Source of the DNA: Actinomycetes bacterium
GTDB taxonomy: Bacteria; Actinomycetota; Acidimicrobiia; Acidimicrobiales; RAAP-2
Assembly: GCA_021791145.1 (NCBI GenBank)
Contig: JAJYXE010000036.1
Location: forward strand, 38,655-102,654
Direction: 5' to 3'
DNA length: 64,000 nucleotides
Shown here piece after piece: positions 24,079 to 32,044 of this stretch. The translations under genes were made by a program, and so were the position numbers. The first letter of the stretch is position 1. Every line of letters begins with the position of its first letter. The notes below the pieces were generated by a model. That model was not told the DNA's origin and ran no database searches. It was given only the letters and a program-made list of their open reading frames with translations.

Positions 24079-25842
24079 CTAGCCGGCGACCCGGGCGAGC
24101 TCCGCGACCGCCGGGTCCGCCCAGGAGCTCGACCAGCGACCGATGGGTGCGACGAGGACGCCGAGCAACACGAGCAGTGCCGCTGCGACCGCCACGGGGT
24201 TGTAGTGGATGAGCTCGTCGAGCAGGGTCCGCCCTCCCGGGAGGCCGATGAACGGGGAGAGCGCGGAGAGGGCTACGAGGACCGCCCTGAGCTTCCCCGC
24301 GGCGACGGGGGCGAGGACGACGACTCCCCAGGTGAGGTACCAGGGCTGGACCACCGGGCCGAGCACGACGAAGAGCAGCATGCTCACGCCCATGGCACGC
24401 ATGGCCCCCACGCGGTCGGTCCGCAGCAGCAGGTAGACCGAGATCCCCGCCGCTGCGGTGAGCCCGAGGACCCTGGTCGCGGAAAGGACGCTCGCCATGG
24501 GCACGGCGGTGAGCCCGAGAGTGTGGAGCAGTCCCGACAGCAGCATGCCGATGCCGGTCGCCGGAGCAAGCCAGCTGCGGACGGTGCCGGGCGTGTCGAG
24601 GTTGGCGATCCAACCGATGCCCAGCCCGCTGGCGAAGGACAGGCCCAGCACCACCGCGGACGCGAGCGCGCCTGCCTTGACGAGGGGGCGCAGCCGCTGT
24701 CGCCACGGGACCCCCGTGCCTGTCCACTCCCAGCCGATGTACACCACCCCGATCGCCGCTGGGACCTTGATCGCCGCGGCGAGCGCGCAGAGGAGCACGC
24801 CCCATGCCGGATGGCGGTACCGGGCGGCGGTGATGCCGGCGACGAGGAGGCCGAGCATGAGCGCGTCGTTGTGCGCAGCGCCGACGAGCATGAGGATGGT
24901 GAGCGGGTTGAGGACCGCCATCACGTAGACGCTCCCGTGGTCCCGACCGAACGAGCGGGCGAGCGCCGGGACGCAGGCGGCGATGAGCACCACGCCGGCC
25001 ACCGCGGAGAGCCGGAGGAGCACCACCGTGGCCAGCACATGATGGAGGCTCACGCTCGCGAACATGCCGTCCATGAGGAGGAACAGGGGACCGTACGGCG
25101 CAGGCGTGTTCAGCCAGAGCGGGTCGACCGGGTTCACGTACGGACCCGCGCCGAGGGTGTAGGGCCCGTAGTCGTACGGGTTGATGTGGTGGCTCATCAT
25201 CTCGCCCTGGGCCGCGTACGAGTAGACGTCGCGGCTGAAGATCGGCGCGACCACGAGCATCGGGAGGATCCACAGAGCGAGGATCCAGCCGAGATAGCGC
25301 ACGGGCACGCCGGGCCGGCGCGCGAGCGCCTTCATGAGGCCGTACCAGACGCGGATGAGGAGGACCAGCCCGCCGTAGACCGCGACGAGCCCGAACAGCA
25401 TGAAGCTCTCCGACGAGCCCCCCGGCGGAGGCTCTCCGAAGAACCACGTGCCCGCCATCTCCAACTTGAATGGCGAGCTGGGCAGCGACGCACCCACCGT
25501 GATCGCGCACAACGCGACGAACCCCAGCAGTGCGGGCCGGCGAAGGAACCGCCAACCCTCGGGCTCCCCGGCATCCGGATGTACCCGGTCGGCGAGCATC
25601 GAGGCCGGCAGCACGCGAACCTTCACCATCTCGAGGCGCACGGCCAGCGCGTCCGCTGCGGCGCCGATCCGCTCTGCGCGCTCGACCGCCCTGGAGCGCT
25701 CGAGCGCGAGCCACGCCCTCAGCCTGCTCTCCGTCCCGCCCGTCGGCCCGTCGACGACCACCTCGGCCGCTCGACCTCTCACGCCCTCTCGCACGACGTC
25801 GCCCAACCTCACCTGTAGTCGGGGCGGAACTGCTCCGCCCAA
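24079..25842 (-). CDS. GT-C mannosyltransferase, MptB-like membrane protein
   Basis: A polytopic membrane protein of up to 587 residues with about 12 or more hydrophobic segments. The first loop carries FSRDVYSYAAQGEMMSHHIN followed by an NPVDPLW...PAPYGPLF block, the signature of the MptB group of polyprenol-phosphomannose-dependent alpha-1,6-mannosyltransferases, which build mannan chains of lipoglycans. The Asp in SRDVYSY is the likely catalytic base, as in other GT-C enzymes. The N-terminal 70 residues before MVKVRVLP are hydrophilic and atypical, so an internal start near 25629 is possible. Confidence 0.8.
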   Translation of the reverse strand: MGGAVPPRLQVRLGDVVREGVRGRAAEVVVDGPTGGTESRLRAWLALERSRAVERAERIGAAADALAVRLEMVKVRVLPASMLADRVHPDAGEPEGWRFLRRPALLGFVALCAITVGASLPSSPFKLEMAGTWFFGEPPPGGSSESFMLFGLVAVYGGLVLLIRVWYGLMKALARRPGVPVRYLGWILALWILPMLVVAPIFSRDVYSYAAQGEMMSHHINPYDYGPYTLGAGPYVNPVDPLWLNTPAPYGPLFLLMDGMFASVSLHHVLATVVLLRLSAVAGVVLIAACVPALARSFGRDHGSVYVMAVLNPLTILMLVGAAHNDALMLGLLVAGITAARYRHPAWGVLLCALAAAIKVPAAIGVVYIGWEWTGTGVPWRQRLRPLVKAGALASAVVLGLSFASGLGIGWIANLDTPGTVRSWLAPATGIGMLLSGLLHTLGLTAVPMASVLSATRVLGLTAAAGISVYLLLRTDRVGAMRAMGVSMLLFVVLGPVVQPWYLTWGVVVLAPVAAGKLRAVLVALSALSPFIGLPGGRTLLDELIHYNPVAVAAALLVLLGVLVAPIGRWSSSWADPAVAELARVAG

Positions 25843-26102
25843 GCACGCTGCTCGTGATGCGACTGCGGGACTGCGGAGACCGCCTGCGCCCTGACGCAGG
25901 ACCTCGGGCCATTGGGCAGCCCCGACAGCATCTGCGGCCGGCCACGTTGTCCTCCGGGCCCGAGGATCCAGTCTGTGTCACCGCATTGTAACCGGATCCC
26001 GACACCCGCCCAATGCCGGCTGCGCGATCGACGCGTCCCTCGCCAGATCAGCGCGCCGCCCCCACCGTGGAACCCCCCCGGGGGCGCCGTCGAGGGGGGA
26101 AT

Positions 26103-26122
26103 ACTGTAGCGATCGATACAGT
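26103..26122. promoter_or_regulatory. palindromic operator overlapping the MarR-gene promoter
   Basis: A 20-bp near-perfect palindrome, ACTGTA-N8-TACAGT with a cgatcg centre; only one symmetric pair deviates. Its right arm TACAGT can serve as a -10 box, eight bases before the GTG of the MarR gene. A repressor bound here would block polymerase, so autoregulation is likely. About 260 bases to the left, up to the mannosyltransferase gene, show no other feature. Confidence 0.7.
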
Positions 26123-26130
26123 TGATCTGG

Positions 26131-26793
26131 GTGATGCCGATCTCGGTGCCGTCAAGAACATCTCCAGCCAGCACGCCGAACGCGGTGGGTCGGAGCACAG
26201 CGCAAGGCTCGAACCGGGTCGGCGCTGTGACCGCGGTGCGACGTCAAGAGCTGGGCAGCGCCGCTCGGCGAGGCGCGACAGGAGGTGCTCGGGAAGGCGC
26301 TCGTGCGAGCACTCGCGGCGCGGGGCTCAACTCTTCGGCGCCGCTGCAGCTCGCACAGGGGCTCGGGTTCCGACTGGGGCGGCTCGCAAGGTTGCTGCGG
26401 GCCGAGTGGGCCCACGAGCTCGAGGGGCTGGGGCTCACGCCCCCTCAGGCCGCCGTGCTCCGAGGTGTCGCAGAGCGTCCAGGGTGCTCACTGCGCGCCC
26501 TCGCGCGCATTCTCGGGGCCGACCCCATGAAGGTCAAGCGCTGCGTCGACGACCTGGAAGGCCGCGGGCTGCTCCAAAGCGCCCACCGCGGTGCCGATCG
26601 CAGGCCGCGGGCGCTCGAGCTCACCCCCGAGAGCCTGGCCCTCGCTGCTCGCATCGACTCACTGGTTCGAGCCCGCGAAGAGCACCTCGCCGCGGTGCTG
26701 GGCACCGACCGCTTGTCAGGCATCGAGAGCGCGCTCGGCGCGCTCGAATCCGACCTGGGCCTTTCCCCCAGGTCTGCAGGAGGCGAGCGATGA
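26131..26793 (+). CDS. MarR-family transcriptional regulator
   Basis: A winged-helix regulator. The C-terminal 150 residues match MarR: a dimerisation helix (FRLGRLARLLRAEW), the recognition region LTPPQAAVLRGVAERPGCSLRALARIL, and a wing with RRPRALELT. About 65 N-terminal residues are rich in Ala, Arg and Ser and unrelated to the family. The start is uncertain: I use the GTG eight bases after the TACAGT of the palindrome; GTGs at 26227 or 26236 would remove the extension. The stop overlaps the exporter ATG (ATGA), so the two are co-translated and this protein probably represses the exporter. Confidence 0.82.
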   Translation: MMPISVPSRTSPASTPNAVGRSTAQGSNRVGAVTAVRRQELGSAARRGATGGAREGARASTRGAGLNSSAPLQLAQGLGFRLGRLARLLRAEWAHELEGLGLTPPQAAVLRGVAERPGCSLRALARILGADPMKVKRCVDDLEGRGLLQSAHRGADRRPRALELTPESLALAARIDSLVRAREEHLAAVLGTDRLSGIESALGALESDLGLSPRSAGGER

Positions 26794-28373
26794 CCTCCGC
26801 CCAAGATCCCGCAGTCGCGCCGGGTAGTGGAGCCGGCGCCTCGGGGGCGACACTCCCTCACCCGCGCGCCCATCACCGCCTCGCCCTGGTCGTGATCGCC
26901 ACCGCGCAGCTCATGGTGATGCTCGATCTCACCATCGTGAACATCGCGCTGCCCTCGATCCAGCGCGAGCTGCACTTCTCGGCGACCAACCTCACCTGGA
27001 TCGTGGACGCGTACGTCCTGGTCTTCGGTGGCCTGCTGCTCCTCGGCGGGCGGACGGGCGACCTGTTCGGCCGGCGTCGGATGTTCGCCGTCGGGATCGC
27101 CGCCTTCGCAGGGGCGTCGCTCGCCGGCGGCCTCGCCACGGACCAGGCCTGGCTGATCGCCGCTCGCGCCGTCCAGGGGATAGGTGCGGCGATCGCGTCG
27201 CCCACCGCGCTCTCCCTCATCGTGACGACCTTCGAGGAGGGTGCCCCACGCAACAGAGCAATGGGCGTCTATGCGGGCATGTCCGCCGCAGGTGGAGCAC
27301 TCGGCCTGCTGCTCGGCGGCATCCTCGTCGACGTGGCCTCGTGGCGCTGGGTCCTGTTCGTGAACGTCCCGATCGCGATCGCCGTCCTCGTCCTCACGCC
27401 GATGTCGCTCGGTGCCGGGCGGGCAAAGAGCGGCCGCAACCATCGCCTCGACGTGCCGGGCGCCCTGAGCATCTCGGCTGGGATGGCCCTGCTCGTCTAC
27501 GGGCTCGTGAGCGCCCCGACCAACGGGTGGTCGGGCCTGCGCACTGACCTCGCGTTCGCCACCGCCGCAGTGCTCCTCGGCGTCTTCGTGGCCGTCGAGC
27601 GCTCATCCGCAGAGCCTCTCATCCCTCTCGGCTTCCTCCGCAACCGCAACCGGGCAGCCGGCTTCGGCGTCGTGCTGCTTCTGGGCGCGGCGATGCTGTC
27701 GCTCATCTTCTTTCTCACCCAGTTCCTCCAGGACATTCTCCACTACAGCCCCATCCTCGCCGGAGTCGCCTATCTCCCCATCCCCATCAGCGTTGCGGCA
27801 ACCAGCGTCGTCGTCTCGCGGCTCGTTCGGCGTCACGGTGTGCGGCGGTTCCTCGTCGTCGGCCCCGTCCTCGTCGCCGCCGGCCTCCTCTGGCTCTCCG
27901 GGGTGGACGCTACCTCGAGCTACGCCCAGGTCTTCGGGCCGCTGGTGCTCGTCGGGGTGGGCATGGGCCTGTCGTTCGTCCCGCTCACGCTGAACGCCGT
28001 CTCCTCCGTGGAGGTGCACCAGGCCGGGCTCGCCTCGGCGCTGCTCAACACGAGCCAACAGGTGGGGGGGTCCCTCGGACTGGCCACCCTCGTCACTGTG
28101 GCGGCCACCGCGACCCGTGACCAGTTCCAGCACGCGGTCGCCGGGCTCCGCGCGTCCGGCGCCAGCCTGGGCACGCGCCGGCTCCACGCTCTGGCGGCTG
28201 CCGCGAGCGTGCACGGCTACCAGACGGCGTTCCGCTGGGGCGCCGGGGGTGCCGCCCTCGCGTTCATCATCGCCGCCGCGCTGCTGCGACCGTCGCTCCA
28301 CGTCGAAGCTGCGCTGGCTGACGAGCTGGCAGAGCCTGGTGAGCCTGCAGCTCTCGTCACCACACACGTCTGA
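26790..28373 (+). CDS. MFS drug-efflux transporter, DHA2 (14-TM) family
   Basis: A 527-residue major-facilitator protein with about 14 membrane segments. Motif A (GGRTGDLFGRRRMF) follows helix 2, the DHA2 signature LDLTIVNIALPSIQ is in helix 1, and motif C (GGALGLLLGGIL) is in helix 5. Proton-driven antiporters of this family export drugs, dyes or antibiotics. It overlaps a MarR regulator by four bases, a common arrangement for inducible efflux. The substrate is unknown. Confidence 0.92.
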   Translation: MTSAQDPAVAPGSGAGASGATLPHPRAHHRLALVVIATAQLMVMLDLTIVNIALPSIQRELHFSATNLTWIVDAYVLVFGGLLLLGGRTGDLFGRRRMFAVGIAAFAGASLAGGLATDQAWLIAARAVQGIGAAIASPTALSLIVTTFEEGAPRNRAMGVYAGMSAAGGALGLLLGGILVDVASWRWVLFVNVPIAIAVLVLTPMSLGAGRAKSGRNHRLDVPGALSISAGMALLVYGLVSAPTNGWSGLRTDLAFATAAVLLGVFVAVERSSAEPLIPLGFLRNRNRAAGFGVVLLLGAAMLSLIFFLTQFLQDILHYSPILAGVAYLPIPISVAATSVVVSRLVRRHGVRRFLVVGPVLVAAGLLWLSGVDATSSYAQVFGPLVLVGVGMGLSFVPLTLNAVSSVEVHQAGLASALLNTSQQVGGSLGLATLVTVAATATRDQFQHAVAGLRASGASLGTRRLHALAAAASVHGYQTAFRWGAGGAALAFIIAAALLRPSLHVEAALADELAEPGEPAALVTTHV

Positions 28374-28513
28374 CGGCTGACCGCGCAGTGCGCAGCTACG
28401 TGCTGGCAGCGATCGTGCGCTGGCCGGTCACACCGACGGCTGACGGCGCGACGCGCTGGCGGGGCGGCGAGCTGCCGCGCCGTCGAGGGCTGGGTGCGAC
28501 CGGCGGACCGGCT

Positions 28514-28544
28514 TGTAGCGGGACGTAGCACGCAGTGCTACACA
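28514..28544 (+). promoter_or_regulatory. relic promoter/operator of the decayed VapBC copy
   Basis: A TGTAGC followed by the perfect inverted repeat GTAGCAC-gca-GTGCTAC (28525-28541) overlaps a -10-like TACACA that ends seven bases before the relic ATG. The same layout precedes the intact antitoxin at 29930. The 28374-28513 stretch before it shows nothing. Confidence 0.6.
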
Positions 28545-28551
28545 CTCCTCC

Positions 28552-28905
28552 ATGGTCAAGACCATCGCGCAACGGGAACTCCGCAACGACAACGCTCGGG
28601 TGATCGACGAGGTGGCATCCGGGCAGAGCGTCTGTCGTTGTCGACGGGACTCTTCGACACGTCGGTGGTCGTCGACTGGGACTCGACCGACGTCGCCGTG
28701 GCGCTGCCCGACGAGCAGGCGATCTGTGCAGTCACCCTGTGCAGTCACCCTGTGCAGTCACCTTGGCCCAGCTCGCCGCCGGACCACATCTCGCCACGGC
28801 CAGCGATGAACGACCCCGTCGCCAGGCTCGCCTTCAGCAGGTCGAGCCGACCTTCGACCTCTTGTGGACGGGCTCGGTGGACTGATCGACATCGTCACGA
28901 TCTGA
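28552..28905 (+). pseudogene. decayed VapBC-type toxin-antitoxin operon
   Basis: A broken relative of the intact pair at 29930-30574. The antitoxin begins normally (TIAQRELRNDNARVIDEVASG) but is fused after about 26 codons to the toxin start (LFDTSVVVDWDSTDVAVALP), through a deletion at a shared gggcag/cagagc junction. Inside the toxin, a 13-bp unit is present three times (28725-28762), which breaks the frame. A second deletion joins the FD region to the C-terminal end (DGLGGLIDIV). No functional PIN domain remains. Confidence 0.85.
28725..28762 (+). repeat. 13-bp triplication inside the toxin relic
   Basis: Two full copies and one 12-base copy of tgtgcagtcaccc in tandem. The intact toxin gene has one equivalent (tgtgccatcaccc). 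The extra 26 bases cause a frameshift. Confidence 0.85.
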
Positions 28906-29189
28906 CCACGAGACAGCTGGACATGGGGAAGCTGGCCGTGGGAAAGCAGATCCCTTTGCTGCGCAGGTTGCTGTGCAGGGGCGAAGATCATCGCGGGTCG
29001 GTCTCGTAGGCGACGCAACGATGGCGGACCCTGGTCGCTGCCAGGATCAGGTCGATGGGGCACCTCCGGCTCGGTGCCAGCGGGCGCGCCTGGCGCGACA
29101 CTGCATGAGCCTTGACAACCAGCCCCTCTTCACAGAGAACCTGCCTGACCTGCGACAACGCCTCAACCGCCTGCGCTCAGCCGTTGAGA
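28906..29189. other. no intact gene; possible coding remnants
   Basis: About 280 bases with no convincing gene. Near its end, at about 29128-29180, translation in one frame gives LFTENLPDLRQRLNRL. A related string (YSNLHDVRQRLHAL) can be read at about 29840-29880, upstream of the next toxin-antitoxin pair, so both may be fragments of one duplicated upstream sequence. Confidence 0.4.
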
Positions 29190-29195
29190 TATAGT
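29190..29195 (+). promoter_or_regulatory. -10 element of the Phd/RelE operon
   Basis: TATAGT lies exactly seven bases before the antitoxin ATG and there is no Shine-Dalgarno, so the transcript probably starts at or next to the initiator codon. Confidence 0.6.
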
Positions 29196-29202
29196 CTTAC
29201 TT

Positions 29203-29493
29203 ATGGTCATCCCAGCTGCCGAGCAGGTCACCTTGGCGGATGCCAAGGCGCACCTGTCCGAGGTCGTCGAAGGCGTCGAAACCGAGCACCGCAGAGTGGT
29301 GATCACGAAGCACGGGCGACCGACCGTCGTCGTCCTTGCGGTCCAAGACCTCGAAGCGCTCGAAGACACGCTGGACCTGCTGTCGGATCCGAATGCGATG
29401 GCAGATCTCCGAGAAGCCGCCGCAGCGCGCCAGGCAGGTCAGACGATCGAGCTGACCAAGGAGCAGGCGCTGGAACGTTGGACTCGTGGATGA
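29203..29493 (+). CDS. Phd/YefM-family antitoxin
   Basis: A 96-residue antitoxin. The N-terminal DNA-binding and dimerisation part (VTLADAKAHLSEVVEGVE, then VVITKHGRPTVVVLA) is the Phd/YefM fold. The C-terminal part (from about residue 55) is charged and helical, as in the toxin-neutralising tails of the family. It overlaps the toxin gene by eight bases. Antitoxin and toxin together normally repress this promoter. Confidence 0.9.
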   Translation: MVIPAAEQVTLADAKAHLSEVVEGVETEHRRVVITKHGRPTVVVLAVQDLEALEDTLDLLSDPNAMADLREAAAARQAGQTIELTKEQALERWTRG

Positions 29494-29764
29494 GTACCGA
29501 CTCCAGTGGTCGCCACCAGCTGTTCGCCAGCTTGACCGTCTTGCAACGACTTCACCACGCGTCGTCAAAGCCATCGTCGAGTTCTGCTTCGGTCGGCTGG
29601 TCGCGGACCCTCACAGGATCGGGCATCCGCTGGGTCGCGAACTTGAAGGTTGGCATTCGGCACGAGTAGGCGCGTACCGGGTCGTTTGCTGGATCGACGA
29701 GACCGATCGCATCGTCTACGTCGACCGAATCGACCATCGGAGCGACGTCTACCGCCCGAAGTGA
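29486..29764 (+). CDS. RelE/ParE-family toxin
   Basis: A 92-residue toxin of the RelE/ParE superfamily, recognised by the N-terminal YRLQWSPPAVRQLDRL, the central LEGWHSARVGAYRVVCWID and the C-terminal VYVDRIDHRSDVYR. RelE members cut mRNA on the ribosome; ParE members poison gyrase. The RelE-like Arg/His-rich end favours mRNA cleavage, without proof. The start is GTG within the antitoxin end, the usual coupling. Confidence 0.9.
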   Translation: MDEYRLQWSPPAVRQLDRLATTSPRVVKAIVEFCFGRLVADPHRIGHPLGRELEGWHSARVGAYRVVCWIDETDRIVYVDRIDHRSDVYRPK

Positions 29765-29789
29765 TCGACTGGGTGCGGACACTTGCAGT

Positions 29790-29827
29790 TTCGAATAGCG
29801 ACGTACGGTCGGGAATGTGGTGGGCCG
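29790..29827. repeat. degenerate repeat of tRNA-Tyr 3' end (left copy)
   Basis: Thirty-two of 38 bases match 30613-30650, including the last ten, tggtgggccg, which are the encoded CCA end and acceptor bases of tRNA-Tyr. To its right, attcgaacctcc at about 29840 resembles the T arm. It is therefore a decayed copy of a tRNA 3' end and its flank, as left by integration events. Confidence 0.65.
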
Positions 29828-29891
29828 TAGACACTCCTATTCGAACCTCCACGACGTGCGACAACGGCTCCACGCGCTTGAGGAGTGGCAC

Positions 29892-29922
29892 TGTAGCGAA
29901 CTGTAGCCCTCAATGCTACAAT
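29892..29922 (+). promoter_or_regulatory. operator and -10 of the intact VapBC operon
   Basis: Two TGTAGC direct repeats (29892, 29902), the second forming an inverted repeat with GCTACA (29915-29920). The -10 TACAAT (29917-29922) overlaps this arm and ends seven bases before the GTG of the antitoxin. The layout is shared with the relic copy at 28514-28551. Confidence 0.65.
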
Positions 29923-29929
29923 GTCCTTT

Positions 29930-30178
29930 GTGACCCAGACCATCGCGCAGCGGGAGCTGCGCAACAACAACGCCAAGGTGATCGACGCGGTAGCCGCTGG
30001 GCAAACCTTCGTCGTGACGCGCAATGGTGTCCCGGTGGCCGAGCTCCGTCCGATTGCGCCGCCCCGGCGGAGATTTGTCGCCAAAGCAGATCTCGTTGCG
30101 CTCGGCGTTGGCGGACCACATGTCGACCTCGGCGCGTTCAGGGCCGACCTCGACCGCATCGTCGATCAGAGCCTGTAG
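29930..30178 (+). CDS. VapB-type antitoxin (Phd-like)
   Basis: An antitoxin of about 82 residues. The N-terminus TQTIAQRELRNNNAKVIDAV and VTRNGVPVAELRPI form the Phd/VapB DNA-binding fold; the C-terminal half (VDLGAFRADLDRIVDQ) is the toxin-binding tail. An ATG nine bases upstream lies inside the -10 box, so I choose the GTG at 29930, matching the start of the relic copy. The stop directly abuts the toxin ATG. Confidence 0.88.
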   Translation: MTQTIAQRELRNNNAKVIDAVAAGQTFVVTRNGVPVAELRPIAPPRRRFVAKADLVALGVGGPHVDLGAFRADLDRIVDQSL

Positions 30179-30574
30179 ATGTCCGTCGGACTGCTCGACA
30201 CGTCTGTGGTCATCGATTGGGATGACCCAGCTGTCGCGACGGCGCTCCCCGACGAGGCCGCGATCTGTGCCATCACCCTCGCCGAACTGACCGCCGGACC
30301 GCATCTCGCCTCGACCGGTGACGAACGGGCGCGTCGACAAGCTCGCCTGCAGCAAGTGGAGGCGACCTTCGACGCCATTGCCTTCGATGCCCCCGCTGCC
30401 CGCAGCTACGGTCAGGTCGTCGCCGCAGTCGTGGCGATCGGTCGTTCCCACCGTCGCCGATTTGCCGACCTGCTCATCGCCGCGACGGCGCACGCCAACG
30501 GGCTGCCGCTCTACACGCGGAACCCGGACGACTTCGACGGCCTCGGGAGACTGATCGAGATCATCGGCGTTTGA
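30179..30574 (+). CDS. VapC-type PIN-domain toxin
   Basis: A 131-residue PIN-domain ribonuclease toxin. The acidic metal-binding residues expected of the family are visible: LLDTSVVIDW (Asp7), the Glu in ITLAELTAG, and the Asp in HRRRFADLLIAATA, with the Asp of NPDDFDGL near the end. VapC toxins usually cut tRNA or 23S rRNA. It lies directly after its antitoxin and ends shortly before tRNA-Tyr. The tRNA neighbourhood and the decayed sister copy indicate a mobile origin. Confidence 0.92.
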   Translation: MSVGLLDTSVVIDWDDPAVATALPDEAAICAITLAELTAGPHLASTGDERARRQARLQQVEATFDAIAFDAPAARSYGQVVAAVVAIGRSHRRRFADLLIAATAHANGLPLYTRNPDDFDGLGRLIEIIGV

Positions 30575-30612
30575 GGTGGGACCGGTTCGGCTTTCCCGCC
30601 CGTGACGTGCGG

Positions 30613-30650
30613 TTCGAATAGCCACTTACGGTCGAAAACTTGGTGGGCCG
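30613..30650. repeat. right copy of the tRNA-Tyr 3'-end repeat
   Basis: The partner of 29790-29827. It spans the 3' end of the intact tRNA-Tyr and 28 bases beyond it. The two copies bracket about 0.8 kb containing the VapBC pair. Confidence 0.65.
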
Positions 30651-30726
30651 GGGAGGATTCGAACCCCCGTAGGCTTTCGCCGGCAGGTTTACAGCCTGCT
30701 TCCTTTGGCCACTCGGACACCGACCC
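30641..30726 (-). tRNA. tRNA-Tyr(GTA), CCA encoded
   Basis: A class II tRNA: acceptor gggtcgg/ccggccc, D arm tcc-gagtggccaaa-gga, anticodon arm gcagg-ctgtaaa-cctgc (GTA), a long variable arm, and T arm ggggg-ttcgaat-cctcc. Discriminator A and CCA are encoded. Its 3' end faces the toxin-antitoxin cluster. Confidence 0.94.
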
Positions 30727-30801
30727 GGCACGGCAGGTTACTGCACCGGCGCAGCCGGGGTCCGCCTCCGACCCGATGCGCGTCTCGGTAGGGTGTGCCG
30801 C

Positions 30802-31290
30802 ATGCCGAGCTTCGACATCGTGTCCCAGGTCGACATGCAAGAGGTGCGCAACGCCGTCGACCAGGCAAACCGTGAAGCCTCCACTCGCTTCGACTTCAAG
30901 GGGACCGATTCGCGGATCGACCTCGGTGCAGACGATCTCACGCTCCACTCCTCCACCGAGGACCGGCTCGCGGCTCTGCGCCAGGTGCTCGAGGAGAAGC
31001 TGGTCCGCCGGCACGTGTCGTTGAAGGCTCTCGAGCCGGGCAGGGTCGAGGAGGCCGCCAAGGGAAGTGCCAGGCAGCGCATCGCCATCCGCGCGGGGAT
31101 CTCCCAGGAGAGCGCCAAGAAGCTGCACAAGTTCGTGAAGGACCTAGGCCTGAAGGGGGTCAGCTCCCAGACCCAGGGGGACCAGGTCCGCGTCTCGGGC
31201 AAGAAGCGCGACGACCTTCAAGCTGTCATCGCGGCGTGCAAGGAGGAAGACTTCGGCATCCCTCTGCAGTTCGAGAACTTCCGGGAATAG
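30802..31290 (+). CDS. YajQ family cyclic-di-GMP-binding / nucleotide-binding protein
   Basis: A 162-residue protein of the YajQ (DUF520) family, with the conserved MPSFDIVSQVDMQEVRNAVD start, a TRFDFKGTDSRI block, and a C-terminal DQVRVSGKKRDDLQAVI and FGIPLQFENFR. Some family members bind cyclic di-GMP and act in signalling; the general role is not settled. TAGGGT lies exactly seven bases upstream of the ATG, suggesting a leaderless transcript. It converges on a GtrA gene across a purine-rich spacer. Confidence 0.93.
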   Translation: MPSFDIVSQVDMQEVRNAVDQANREASTRFDFKGTDSRIDLGADDLTLHSSTEDRLAALRQVLEEKLVRRHVSLKALEPGRVEEAAKGSARQRIAIRAGISQESAKKLHKFVKDLGLKGVSSQTQGDQVRVSGKKRDDLQAVIAACKEEDFGIPLQFENFRE

Positions 31291-31327
31291 CCAGGATCGG
31301 GAAGGGAAAGAAGGAAAGAAAATGTGG

Positions 31328-31873
31328 TCAGCGGACGGCGGCGGCGTCGTCGTCCGGGCGCACGCCGGCGGCCCGAGCACGCTCTGCCTGCAGGTGCTCG
31401 TCGATCTCCTCGGCGAGGGTCGGCACCTTGAAGGTGCGGTTGAAGACCATCAGCTTCAGCACCCAGAAGATCCCGAACGACATCACGTTCGCGAACAGCA
31501 CGAGGATCGTCTGGTCGAAATGGTCGAGTTGCAGTCGGTGGCCGAGGTACCGGGCCACGCTCGCGCCGATCATCGAGAAGGCGATGCTCGCCAACGACAT
31601 CACCCAGAAGGGAAGCACCTCCTTCACGAGGTGAGAGCGCCCGCCCTTTCCCCATGCCCACCGGCGGTTCAGCCAATACGAGGGGAAGGCCGCGACCACG
31701 TTGGCGAAGATCGTGCTCGGCACCTCGGTCCACAACCGCAGCACCCCGAAGACCAGGCCCAGCACGAACAGGGAGACCCCGGTCGAGATGACCGAGGTCA
31801 TCGTGTAGCGGAAGATCTTTCGCCCCTCCCGCGTGTGCAGCCACGCCCAGACGCTCAGGAGGAACTCGGACAT
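31328..31873 (-). CDS. GtrA-family membrane protein
   Basis: A 181-residue protein with four predicted membrane segments (FRYTMTSVISTGVSLFVLGL; PSTIFANVVAAFPSYWLNRRW; FWVMSLASIAFSMIGASVA; ILVLFANVMSFGIFWVLKLMVFN). The asparagine-rich NRRWAW turn and the last segment followed by FNR are typical of GtrA, which often helps move lipid-linked sugars across the membrane. The C-terminal 30 residues are charged and cytoplasmic. A TAAGGT nine bases upstream of the ATG could be the -10. Confidence 0.88.
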   Translation of the reverse strand: MSEFLLSVWAWLHTREGRKIFRYTMTSVISTGVSLFVLGLVFGVLRLWTEVPSTIFANVVAAFPSYWLNRRWAWGKGGRSHLVKEVLPFWVMSLASIAFSMIGASVARYLGHRLQLDHFDQTILVLFANVMSFGIFWVLKLMVFNRTFKVPTLAEEIDEHLQAERARAAGVRPDDDAAAVR

Positions 31874-32044
31874 CGGACCGCAACCTTACCCTCCGAGCCT
31901 CGTTGGGAACGTGGCTCCGCTCGCCATCAGGACAAAGAGAGCCTACGCCAGCCCGCTTGTGACCGTGACCACTGGATCAGGAGGGCTCTGGTCCGGCGGG
32001 GGCCCTGCACGCCCGCGCCCCAGGCGCCTGCCAACATAGCGACC

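Noticed and set aside
24205..25818. Long plus-strand open frame opposite the mannosyltransferase
   Set aside because: Its product is a charged low-complexity sequence. The minus strand encodes a clear multi-helix GT-C protein.
29790..29860. A second tRNA-Tyr gene
   Set aside because: Only the 3' end and part of the T arm can be recognised; there is no anticodon arm, so it is a repeat and not a tRNA.
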